Shown: in pieces, positions 21,234 through 29,021 of the stretch
Layout: each line of letters opens with the position of its first letter
How positions within the stretch are numbered: position 1 is the first letter of the stretch
Source: Planococcus wigleyi
GTDB lineage: Bacteria; Bacillota; Bacilli; Bacillales_A; Planococcaceae
DNA: 64,000 bases
Reading direction: 5' to 3'
Assembly: GCF_014836985.1 (NCBI RefSeq)
Contig: NZ_JACSPU010000008.1
Span: forward strand, 1 to 64,000
Program-made: the position numbers and the translations under genes
The notes under the pieces: model-generated
Told to the model about the DNA's origin: nothing
What the model saw: the letters and a program-made list of their open reading frames with translations, nothing else
The model's database searches: none

Positions 21234-22598
21234 ATGAATGATAAACCCATTATTGAAGAAGGCCAAAAATTCCCGTTGACCATTAAACGCCTCGGTATCA
21301 ATGGCGAAGGCATTGGCTATTTCAAACGCAATGTGATATTTGTTCCGGGAGCTTTGCCAGGCGAAGAAATCACCGCACAAGTGACGGTCGTCAAACGCAA
21401 TTTTGCCGAAGCGCGTGTCGTGAAATTACGTACTGCATCTCCACATCGCCAAACACCGCCTTGCCCGATTTATGAAGCTTGCGGCGGCTGCCAACTGCAG
21501 CACATGACTTATGACCAGCAACTGGTCGAAAAACGCGATCTTGTCATACAGGCATTGGAACGTTACCTGAAAGGCACGAAAGTCCATGTGGAAAAAACCA
21601 TCGGCATGGAAGATCCTTGGCATTACCGCAACAAAAGCCAGTTTCAAACACGCTTGAAGGGTTCGAAGGTCATTGCTGGATTGTTTGCGGAAGGCTCCCA
21701 TCAATTATTGGATATCGAACAATGTATCGTTCAGCACCCCGATACAACTGTCATTACCAATGCAGTCAAGCGGATTCTGGAAGAACTGAAAATGCCGATT
21801 TATGACGGCAAGACCATGAAAGGCATCATCCGCACTATCGTTGTCCGTACCGGTGTAAAAACTGGAGAGATCCAATTGGTGCTGGTAACGACACGCTCGA
21901 AAATTCCACAAAAAGAATTATTGCTGGAACGCTTGAAAAAAATCGATACAAACCTGGTATCCATTGTCCAGAATATCAATAAAGAAAAAACATCCCTTAT
22001 TTTCGGAGATGAGACGATTACTTTATTCGGTAAAGACACCATTCACGAAGAGCTCGGCGAATTGGCATTCGATTTATCAGCACGTGCCTTTTTCCAACTG
22101 AATCCAACACAAACCGTCAAATTATACAATGAAATCAAACGCGCTGCTGAACTGACTGGCCAGGAAAAAGTCGTTGATGCCTATTGTGGCGTCGGCACCA
22201 TCGGGCTATGGCTGGCTGACGGTGCCAAGGAAATCCGCGGCATGGATGTCATCCATGAAAGTGTGGTTGATGCGAAAGCCAATGCCAAAAAGCAAGGCTA
22301 CGCAGCAAAATACGTTACCGGTACGGCTGAAAAATGGTTGGAGCTATGGAGCACTGAGGGATTTGTTCCCGATGTGTTGACCGTGGATCCACCTCGAACC
22401 GGTCTCGCAGATTCGCTTTTGAAAACCATCTTGAAAGTAAAGCCGAAGCGCTTTATCTACACGTCCTGCAATCCTTCCACGTTGGCAAAAGATCTGCAGC
22501 AATTGACGAAGATCTACCGAATCGAATACATTCAACCAGTCGACATGTTCCCGCAAACCGCGCAAGTGGAATCGGTAACGAAATTGGTATTGAAATAA
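21234..22598 (+). CDS. 23S rRNA (uracil-5-)-methyltransferase RlmD/RlmCD family, paralogue 1 (YfjO-like)
   Basis: This 454-residue enzyme has an N-terminal TRAM RNA-binding domain (about 1-60) and Fe-S cysteines [10 protein letters not shown] plus a later Cys in EQCIVQ. It also has a SAM site [20 protein letters not shown] and the catalytic Cys in TSCNPSTLA. It methylates a uridine at C5 in 23S rRNA. A second homologue lies at 54175-55539, and that one resembles YefA/RlmCD more. This copy therefore probably corresponds to YfjO, with unproven target. The ATG at 21234 is chosen because GAAGGA is 10 nt upstream. An array of palindromic repeats starts at its stop codon. Confidence 0.88.
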   Translation: MNDKPIIEEGQKFPLTIKRLGINGEGIGYFKRNVIFVPGALPGEEITAQVTVVKRNFAEARVVKLRTASPHRQTPPCPIYEACGGCQLQHMTYDQQLVEKRDLVIQALERYLKGTKVHVEKTIGMEDPWHYRNKSQFQTRLKGSKVIAGLFAEGSHQLLDIEQCIVQHPDTTVITNAVKRILEELKMPIYDGKTMKGIIRTIVVRTGVKTGEIQLVLVTTRSKIPQKELLLERLKKIDTNLVSIVQNINKEKTSLIFGDETITLFGKDTIHEELGELAFDLSARAFFQLNPTQTVKLYNEIKRAAELTGQEKVVDAYCGVGTIGLWLADGAKEIRGMDVIHESVVDAKANAKKQGYAAKYVTGTAEKWLELWSTEGFVPDVLTVDPPRTGLADSLLKTILKVKPKRFIYTSCNPSTLAKDLQQLTKIYRIEYIQPVDMFPQTAQVESVTKLVLK

Positions 22599-22784
22599 GA
22601 AAAGCGAAAGCAGCCAACAGCAGAAGCTAACCTAGTAACGCGACTTCCTGTCGCAACGGTTAGCTGATCCGCACATCCTGCGGACCTCCGAAAAGCGCTG
22701 GAAGACTTACCGGTAATGGCGTTCTTCAGCCATTGCTGGAAAGGCTGAAGCGACTCGAGGGGCTGGCTGCTGGAACCTGGACAA
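22598..22784 (+). repeat. Palindromic repeat unit A1 (with inserted hairpins)
   Basis: The unit starts AGAAAAGCGAAAGCAGCC and ends GGCTGCTGGAACCTGGACAA, with GCAGCC/GGCTGC arms. Its centre ACTTACCGGTAATGGC pairs with GCCATTGCTGGAAAGG. Compared with unit B1 it has about 65 extra bp containing nested hairpins (AGCTAACC/GGTTAGCT enclosing GCGAC/GTCGC) and CCGCA/TGCGG. Its first base is the last base of the upstream stop codon. Confidence 0.75.
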
Positions 22785-22787
22785 TAA

Positions 22788-22910
22788 AGAAAAGCAAAGG
22801 CAGCCGTTTAGATTTGACGGGCATAAAACGCGCTGGTAAAGCGGCATCTTTTCAGCCGCAAAGCCAGAGTGGCTTATGACCCTAGAATCTGGCTGCTGGA
22901 GCCTGGACAA
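22788..22910 (+). repeat. Palindromic repeat unit A2
   Basis: It starts AGAAAAGC and ends GGAGCCTGGACAA. Nested complementary arms: GCAGCC/GGCTGC, AGATT/AATCT, GGGCATAA/TTATGACCC and GCGGC/GCCGC. Same architecture as B2, C1 and C2 with different arm sequences. Confidence 0.78.
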
Positions 22911-22937
22911 AGAAAAGCGCAAGCGCCCGAACAACAG
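22911..22937 (+). repeat. Truncated repeat unit A3 (left end only)
   Basis: AGAAAAGCGCAAGCGCCCG, the left end of another unit, stops after 27 bp and abuts the following terminator. Confidence 0.6.
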
Positions 22938-22983
22938 AAAAAGCTGGACCGAAGAGTAAGCACTCTTCGGTCCAGCTTTTTGT
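22938..22983. terminator. Strong bidirectional terminator after repeat array A
   Basis: A perfect 20-bp stem AAAAAGCTGGACCGAAGAGT with loop AAGC and T-tracts on both strands. It serves the plus-strand methyltransferase/array and the minus-strand MFS gene. Confidence 0.9.
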
Positions 22984-22993
22984 ATGGAATGGA

Positions 22994-24172
22994 TTAAACA
23001 GCCAATGGTTTTTTTGTATCACTTTTCAATGCAATGAGCACTGAAATCAACAACAAGATACCGGCAATCAGCAGCAGAAAGCTGAGGCCACCGGAAAATT
23101 CAATGAACAATCCACCCATGGACGGCCCTGCCAAGCTTCCGATGCTGAACGCAATTCCGCATAGCAAATTGCCGGTCGGCAAGAGGTCTTTCGGCATCAG
23201 ATCGGCCATATAAGAGATTCCCAGTGAAAATGTAGATCCTACAAACATGCCTGCCAACGCAAAAAGTCCGACGGTCAGCCAGGCATTGGATTCATAAAAG
23301 CTGGCTATCGTAAACACGGCAGCTCCACCAACCAGAGCCAACAATAGAACTTTCCTTCTGCCGATCCGGTCACTGAGGTTTCCTAACGGCAATTGTGTGG
23401 CAATGGCTCCGGCAGAGAAAGCGGCAAGCATAATCGAAACCATCCCTACTTCAATCGACTGCCTTAATGCATAAACCGGATAAATAGCATTCAGAGAGGC
23501 TTCCAAAAATCCATAGCCTAACGGAGGCAGAAAAGCCACCCAGGCAATAAGAATCGCCGCTTTGAATCGTCCAGCTGTCCCTTTGGCTGTCATGCTTCCA
23601 CTTGAGGTTTCCGGAAAATCATTCCTCAATGAGAACACCAAAGACCAAGCCAATAAACACAGCAATCCTGAGACGATGAACGGCAAGGCTTCAAAAATAT
23701 TCACCAGCGGCACAAAAAGAGGTCCTGCGCCAAACCCAATGCTGAATGACATGCCATAAATAGCAATATTCCGGCCCAGTCGGTGCTGAGGCGACGTACT
23801 GGTGATCCAGGTTTGAGTAGAGAAATGCAATGCCTGATCTCCTACACCAATCAAAATGCGCAGAACAAACCAGAACAGCACCGATTTCCATAGCGGAAAC
23901 AGCAACAGCGATAGAATGACCAGTCCCCCACCGACTAAAATCAGAGGCTTATAACCAAACTTCCGCAATTGGGGTTCCATAAAAGGCGCAATTATAAGCG
24001 TTCCGACATATAATCCGGTAGCACTTAAACCATTCAAGGCGGATGAGACACCATCTTGTTCAAAAATAACCGCAATTAGCGGCAACAACATTCCTTGTGA
24101 AAAACCGGAAATGGAAACAATCGCAACCAAGATCCAAAACCGGCCACGCTCACTTTTCAAAAATTCTTTCAT
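22994..24172 (-). CDS. MFS transporter (drug/metabolite exporter type)
   Basis: This 392-residue protein has 12 predicted transmembrane helices. The MFS loop 8-9 motif GNLSDRIGRRKVLL is present, and VLRILIGVGDQALHFSTQ in helix 4-5 fits a drug:H+ antiporter type. It resembles YfkF-like members by memory only. Substrate unknown. The ATG at 24172 lies 4 nt after GGGGAGG. It is divergent from the OsmC gene. Confidence 0.82.
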   Translation of the reverse strand: MKEFLKSERGRFWILVAIVSISGFSQGMLLPLIAVIFEQDGVSSALNGLSATGLYVGTLIIAPFMEPQLRKFGYKPLILVGGGLVILSLLLFPLWKSVLFWFVLRILIGVGDQALHFSTQTWITSTSPQHRLGRNIAIYGMSFSIGFGAGPLFVPLVNIFEALPFIVSGLLCLLAWSLVFSLRNDFPETSSGSMTAKGTAGRFKAAILIAWVAFLPPLGYGFLEASLNAIYPVYALRQSIEVGMVSIMLAAFSAGAIATQLPLGNLSDRIGRRKVLLLALVGGAAVFTIASFYESNAWLTVGLFALAGMFVGSTFSLGISYMADLMPKDLLPTGNLLCGIAFSIGSLAGPSMGGLFIEFSGGLSFLLLIAGILLLISVLIALKSDTKKPLAV

Positions 24173-24250
24173 GATGCCTCCCCGAACAAGCACGTTCTTT
24201 TGTTTTTAATAAGAATTCAGATACAATTCTAACATAGGAGGCGTTTATAG

Positions 24251-24631
24251 ATGAATTATTCAATGAACAAAAATGGGTTTACCGGACATCTGCCTTTTGG
24301 TGAACTCGAAATTTCAAGTAATGAAGAATACGGCTTCCGCCCGTATCAATTGTTGGTGTCTTCACTGGCTGTCTGCAGCGGTGGGGTTATGAGAAAAGTG
24401 CTTGATAAAATGCGGATGCCTGCAGAAGATATTCAAATCGAGGTTAAAGAAATTATACGCAATGAAGCAGAGGCAGATCGAGTTGAGAAAGTCCATCTTC
24501 ATTTTATCGTCACCGGAGACATCAACGAAGAGAAAATGCCTCGTGTGATGGAATTGACACGCAAAAACTGCTCAATGGTCCAGTCTGTAAAAGACTCAAT
24601 CGAAATTGTTGAAACCTTCGAAACGCGCTAA
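24251..24631 (+). CDS. OsmC/Ohr family protein
   Basis: This 126-residue protein shows the OsmC-like pattern with two conserved cysteines, C42 (LAVCSGGVMRK) and C107 (RKNCSMVQSV). These form the peroxidatic pair in Ohr/OsmC hydroperoxide reductases. The domain is short, as in the YhfA-like subgroup. It has a clear AGGAGGC SD and its own terminator. Confidence 0.85.
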   Translation: MNYSMNKNGFTGHLPFGELEISSNEEYGFRPYQLLVSSLAVCSGGVMRKVLDKMRMPAEDIQIEVKEIIRNEAEADRVEKVHLHFIVTGDINEEKMPRVMELTRKNCSMVQSVKDSIEIVETFETR

Positions 24632-24633
24632 AC

Positions 24634-24686
24634 AGCATAAAAGGCTCATTCCGCATCTGATGTCAGATTTTGGATGAGCCTTTTAT
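24634..24686. terminator. Terminator after the OsmC gene (works in both directions)
   Basis: CATAAAAGGCTCATTCC pairs with GGATGAGCCTTTTATG around an 18-nt loop. Symmetric T/A ends make it plausible for a leftward transcript from 24.7-24.9 kb as well. Confidence 0.7.
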
Positions 24687-25133
24687 GTTTTATATACAGT
24701 TGATTTATCTTTCATAATATCATTTCCGGCTAAGGTGCCGATGAAATGTGCGAACCCCCTCCTTCGATATTCCTGATGTTGTGGTCTGGTTTCGCTGATT
24801 CCCTTCGGCCTCCCCTCTCGTTTGATTAACCCTAATTTAACACAAACTTTATATTAAGTAAATATTCAAAATAGAATAACTAGTAAAATAATTAGTTTTA
24901 CCTATAGTTTATCTTTCTTTAACGGTCAGTAAGACTCTTAATTCCGCCAGCGTGAGACCCATGCCGTAGAAGTCCGATTGGATGTCGGTTACACAGGCAT
25001 TGACGGAGGATGCGGCGTTTTTAGTCTAATTCTGTCTTTTTTCACTTGGGATGCCCCAACTGATTGAAATTTCTCTGTATTGAAATCTTGTCCAATTTCC
25101 GTTACGATTAACATGCGAAATGAGGTGTATCGA
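24687..25133. other. 447-bp intergenic region without an assigned gene
   Basis: The right part of the OsmC terminator is followed by a stretch that is G-rich on the minus strand (24720-24830), an A/T-rich belt (24835-24905) and a further mixed stretch (24910-25045). Minus-strand frames are open and protein-like but lack normal starts (see findings). I recognise no riboswitch, tRNA or known ncRNA. The SE1561 promoter must lie near 25080-25110. Confidence 0.5.
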
Positions 25134-25328
25134 ATGGGAAAATCCATTACAAACAAAGAGCAGCAAGTTTCTTATATGAAACAGCGCTTGAACATGTTTT
25201 TGGAAGTATTAGACGCTATTGAACCTGAAAACACGGAGCTTGAAGATATTGATCGCTTAATCGCGATGGTTGATGATTTAGATGACAAAATGAAACAGTT
25301 TCAAGGCCGTCCAACTGAAGACCAGTAA
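25134..25328 (+). CDS. SE1561 family small protein
   Basis: This 64-residue, strongly acidic helical protein carries the pattern of the SE1561 family of Bacillales (NKEQQVSYMKQRLNMFLEVL, then ELEDIDRLIAMVDDLDDKM). Function unknown. The ATG at 25134 follows GAGGTG by 6 nt; upstream in-frame codons have no SD. Confidence 0.8.
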   Translation: MGKSITNKEQQVSYMKQRLNMFLEVLDAIEPENTELEDIDRLIAMVDDLDDKMKQFQGRPTEDQ

Positions 25329-25331
25329 GCC

Positions 25332-25364
25332 TTAATCCGTTGCCTATCGGGCAGCGGATTTTTC
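25332..25364 (+). terminator. Terminator of the SE1561 gene
   Basis: AATCCGTTGCC, TATC loop, GGGCAGCGGATT followed by TTTTC; the stem uses G-U pairs. Confidence 0.75.
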
Positions 25365-25519
25365 TTTTGTTTTCTTTCTGTTGATTGTATATGCATTTGT
25401 TTACAGAAAATATGATAACATTTAAAAAAGAGTTCCGAAAATTCATTCTTCAATTTACACGTTCTCCAAAAAAGCTTTTTTAAAGGATTCAGTAAATATG
25501 TTATGGAGGAAAGTAGGTA

Positions 25520-27394
25520 GTGCAGATGGCATTTTTCAAGACTCACATTGAATTGATAGCAGCAATTTTTTCAGGGATCTTAATTGTTATCGCGTTCACA
25601 CTTGAACATCAAAACCTGTATGCATACTCAGTCATCATCTATCTGATGGCCTTTGGAATTGGCGGTTACGCCAAAGCCAAATATGGCATCCTGAAAACAT
25701 TTGAAGACAAGCAGCTCAACGTTGAAATCTTAATGATTTTAGCCGCAGTCGGCTCTTCCATAATCGGTTACTGGACTGAAGGAGCCATTCTGATTTTCAT
25801 CTTTTCATTAAGCGGTGCATTGGAAACATATACAATGAACAAAAGCCGGAAAGAGATTACTTCCTTGATGAAAATCCAACCTGAAGCTGCATGGCTTGTT
25901 AAAGAAGAGAAAACTGTACGTGTTTCCCTCAAAGATTTGCATACTGGCGACATGATCTTGGTGAAACCGGGAGAACGGATACCCGTTGATGGCGTCCTGC
26001 AAAACGGCCAAACTGCAGTTGATGAATCGACCATCAGCGGTGAAGCACTCCCTGTATCCAAATACAAAGAAGATGAACTGTTTGCTGGCACCGTCAATCT
26101 ATCGGGAGCCATCACAATGGAAATGACTAAACCGAGCACTGAAACCATGTTTCAAAAAATCATTGATCTGGTCCAATCAGCACAAAGCGAAAAATCCCCT
26201 TCCCAACAATTTATCGAACGTTTTGAAGGACGTTATGTTAAAGTGGTGCTCTTCGCTTTTGTTCTTATGCTTTTTTTGCCCCATTATCTTTTTGCTTGGG
26301 ATTGGAACACAACATTTTACCGGGCAATGGTTTTGCTGGTTGTGGCTTCTCCTTGTGCACTTGTCGCTTCAATTATGCCTGCCACACTGGCAGCCATTTC
26401 TAATGGCGCTAAGAGCGGCATCATATTCAAAGGCGGCATGCACCTTGAGAATTTGAGCGTGGTGCGGGCCATCGCTTTTGATAAAACCGGCACCTTGACC
26501 CGTGGACAGCCTGAAGTCACAGATTTTGTCATCCGACAAGGAATGGATAAGAAAATTGCTATGGCTAAAATTGCCGGAATCGAATCCCAGTCCAATCATC
26601 CTTTAGCTAAAGCCATCAGCGATTTTATCGTTTTACAAGGCATTACTCCCACACCCAATCTGACAATTGAAGATGTCCCGGGAAATGGGTTAAGAGCAAC
26701 TATTAACTCTGAAGAATTTCTCGTCGGCAAACCAAAATTCGTCGGTGAGGAGTTGGCGGAGACTTTTGAGGATGGCCTTTTGGAGAAATTGGCCAATCAA
26801 GGGAAAACCGTGACCTTTGTTCGGGACAATGAAGGAATTCTTGCCGCTATGGCTTTGAAGGATACAGTCCGTGACATCACCAAATCGACAATTGAGGAAT
26901 TGAAAAAAGCAGGTATTTATTGCATCATGCTGACAGGAGATAACCGAAAGACAGCAGCAGTCGTCGCAAAAGAAACCGGAGTCGACGACTACATCGCCGA
27001 ATGCCTCCCAGGCGATAAAGTGAAAGAACTGAAAAAACTCCTGAAAAAATATGAGTATGTAGCAATGACAGGTGATGGCATAAATGATGCTCCAGCTTTG
27101 GCCACAGCAACAACAGGCATCGCTATGGGTGCCGGAACAGATATCGCTTTGGAGACCGCTGATATCATTTTAATGAAAAATGATTTGTCGCGCATCGCAT
27201 ACGCCATCAGGCTTTCAAAAAAAATGCAGCGCATCGTTAAACAAAACATCTTCTTTTCAGTTTCTGTAATCATTCTCTTGATCATCTCGAACTTTTTCCA
27301 AACCATTACCTTGCCGATTGGTGTTATCGGACATGAAGGCAGCACAATACTAGTCATTCTAAATGGGCTGCGCATGCTCAACCGCAATGTATAA
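25520..27394 (+). CDS. P1B-4 type heavy-metal P-type ATPase (ferrous iron/cobalt/zinc efflux)
   Basis: This 624-residue metal pump lacks an N-terminal metal-binding domain. TM4 carries SPC (VVASPCALVAS) instead of CPC, and the last TM has HEGST (GHEGSTILVILNG). These two signatures define P1B-4 pumps such as PfeT/ZosA of B. subtilis and CoaT, which export Fe(II), Co(II) or Zn(II). The phosphorylation site DKTGTLT, the SNHPLA nucleotide motif, TISGEALPV actuator loop and MTGDGINDAPAL hinge are all intact. The start is either GTG 25520 (10 nt after GGAGG) or ATG 25526. PfeT is PerR-controlled in B. subtilis; I see no convincing PerR box here. Confidence 0.88.
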   Translation: MQMAFFKTHIELIAAIFSGILIVIAFTLEHQNLYAYSVIIYLMAFGIGGYAKAKYGILKTFEDKQLNVEILMILAAVGSSIIGYWTEGAILIFIFSLSGALETYTMNKSRKEITSLMKIQPEAAWLVKEEKTVRVSLKDLHTGDMILVKPGERIPVDGVLQNGQTAVDESTISGEALPVSKYKEDELFAGTVNLSGAITMEMTKPSTETMFQKIIDLVQSAQSEKSPSQQFIERFEGRYVKVVLFAFVLMLFLPHYLFAWDWNTTFYRAMVLLVVASPCALVASIMPATLAAISNGAKSGIIFKGGMHLENLSVVRAIAFDKTGTLTRGQPEVTDFVIRQGMDKKIAMAKIAGIESQSNHPLAKAISDFIVLQGITPTPNLTIEDVPGNGLRATINSEEFLVGKPKFVGEELAETFEDGLLEKLANQGKTVTFVRDNEGILAAMALKDTVRDITKSTIEELKKAGIYCIMLTGDNRKTAAVVAKETGVDDYIAECLPGDKVKELKKLLKKYEYVAMTGDGINDAPALATATTGIAMGAGTDIALETADIILMKNDLSRIAYAIRLSKKMQRIVKQNIFFSVSVIILLIISNFFQTITLPIGVIGHEGSTILVILNGLRMLNRNV

Positions 27395-27431
27395 AAAGGC
27401 ATCCTGAATGTTTCATTCAGGATGCCTTTTG
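27393..27431. terminator. Bidirectional terminator, metal ATPase / YihY
   Basis: AAAAAGGCATCCTGAATG stem with its perfect complement and T-run on both strands; overlaps the ATPase stop codon. Confidence 0.88.
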
Positions 27432-28223
27432 CTTAATATAGTGCCGGCGTTCTTTCATCACCGCATTGATCTGTCCGCCAACAATCAAGATCATAGCTGA
27501 TATATAGAGCCACAGCATCAGGATGATTACGCCACCGATGCTGCCGTATGTCGCTGAGAAGTTTCCGAAATTACTGATGTAGATGGAGAACAGATAAGAA
27601 GTCGCCAACCAGCCGGTTGCAGCAAACGCTGCGCCTCCCAGTGCACTCAAAATGTTCATCTTTACATTCGGGGCCAACCAATAGATGATCGCGCAGGCAA
27701 CGAATGTAATAATCCCGGGTATTGTAAAGCGGATAGAATTCCATAATGCGAGAAACCCTTCCTCCAGCCCCAGAAATGAAAAGATCAACAATCCAAGCTG
27801 TTCACCAAAAACAGGCAATGCCAAAGCGACAATCAAAATAAAAATCAATAAAATTGTCATCAAGATCGACATCCCCCGCGCTATTAGAAGCGGACGGTTT
27901 TCTGTTACTTTATAGGACAGGTTCAATGACTTGATCAAAGCATCCATTCCTAGACTGGCAGACCAAATCGTCGCTAAAATACCAAAAGACAATAATCCGG
28001 TATTCTGGTTCGTCAGAATTTCTTCCAACGTGCTTTCGATCAGGACATACACTTCTGAGGGGACGACTTCTTCCAGGTAGCTGAAAATTTCATCCCGAGA
28101 CAACGCTAAATACGGCAATAAAGTAACCAGGAAAATCAGCAAGGGAAAAATTGATAATAGGAAAAAAAACGCCAATTGTGCTCCAAGTCCTGGCACATCG
28201 ACGTCTTTGATCCGTTGAAACAA
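27417..28223 (-). CDS. YihY/UPF0761 family membrane protein
   Basis: The visible 268 residues contain the YihY core: the N-terminal VPGLGAQLAFFFLLSIFPLLIFL segment, six predicted helices and the conserved SFGILATIWSAS region. Once called RNase BN, the family has unknown function; YfkH is the likely B. subtilis counterpart. The start is unresolved. The first standard codon is a TTG at 28223, with the nearest purine-rich SD 13 nt away. The frame stays open upstream for about 70 more codons without ATG, GTG or TTG, into the end of ytxH. Confidence 0.8.
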   Translation of the reverse strand: MFQRIKDVDVPGLGAQLAFFFLLSIFPLLIFLVTLLPYLALSRDEIFSYLEEVVPSEVYVLIESTLEEILTNQNTGLLSFGILATIWSASLGMDALIKSLNLSYKVTENRPLLIARGMSILMTILLIFILIVALALPVFGEQLGLLIFSFLGLEEGFLALWNSIRFTIPGIITFVACAIIYWLAPNVKMNILSALGGAAFAATGWLATSYLFSIYISNFGNFSATYGSIGGVIILMLWLYISAMILIVGGQINAVMKERRHYIKQKAS

Positions 28224-28329
28224 TTCTTTTAAAAAACCTTTTCCAGTCGTTACATCGAAAGTAACTGAGTGGGTACGGTCTTTTTTATTGTCCGCTTGCT
28301 GTCCTGAAGATGTATTCGGGCCGATCGGA

Positions 28330-28833
28330 TTATGACCGATTCCCAGTGTTTGAGTTCGATCCAGACTGATAGCCTGTCCCGGAACTTTTATTTGATGATG
28401 AGTTATTTCCAGAACCTGTTGAAGAGTTCGAACTATCCGTTAACGAAGATGTCGGAGATGGGTTGTCTTCTTTAACTGCTGAAATCACATCATCTTTTGT
28501 CTCAATTACTGCATCTTTTGTATCCATGAACGCTTCTTTTGTTTCAAGCGCCATTTCTTTCACTTGTGGAGTCATTTCTTTCAATTCATTCACCTTGCTT
28601 CCAACATATGAAGCATCTTCAGAAATGCGTGAATACAGATTTTGCGCTCTTTCAGCTTGTTGCTGGAAAGCCTGTACCAATTCATCTCTATTTGAAGCAT
28701 AGTATTTTGCATTGTTTGTTGCTTTTTTCGATTTCTGTATAACGTCATCTCTTGTATTGCGGTCCAATAGTGAGACAATAATCCCCACTGCCGCGCCTAC
28801 TAGTAAACCTGTCATCAATTTGTTTTGGCTCAT
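28330..28833 (-). CDS. YtxH family general stress-type protein
   Basis: This 167-residue protein begins with a membrane-spanning glycine-rich helix (LMTGLLVGAAVGIIVSLL, 5-22), followed by a long amphipathic coiled-coil-like region and a low-complexity Ser/Asn/Gly tail from about residue 125. This is the YtxH layout (general stress response). The ATG at 28833 is 8 nt after GGGAGG. It probably shares a transcript with the YihY gene downstream. Confidence 0.82.
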   Translation of the reverse strand: MSQNKLMTGLLVGAAVGIIVSLLDRNTRDDVIQKSKKATNNAKYYASNRDELVQAFQQQAERAQNLYSRISEDASYVGSKVNELKEMTPQVKEMALETKEAFMDTKDAVIETKDDVISAVKEDNPSPTSSLTDSSNSSTGSGNNSSSNKSSGTGYQSGSNSNTGNRS

Positions 28834-29021
28834 CCTAAATTCCTCCCAATAAAATATGTTTTTCACATCTGTTAGGAATTTTCCCTAAACTTTGAAAACC
28901 TAAACACTTATACAGCATATATTTTTTAAAAATAACTTGACTATATCGAAAAACTTTCGGAATATTATGTTTACAGGAGGTTTAATAGACAGAAAAGGAT
29001 ATTGAAAAAGGGGGAAAAATA

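Noticed and set aside
21234..22598. Calling this gene rlmCD
   Set aside because: The copy at 54175-55539 fits RlmCD/YefA better in sequence and synteny; this one is the YfjO-like paralogue.
24700..24840. Known riboswitch or 6S/SRP-type RNA in the G-rich minus strand
   Set aside because: No conserved core of the TPP, SAM, lysine, FMN, T-box, ydaO or preQ1 classes, nor SRP or RNase P signatures, could be found by eye.
25370..25519. PerR or Fur box upstream of the metal ATPase
   Set aside because: The best alignment near 25400-25425 matches only about 9 of 14 PerR positions.
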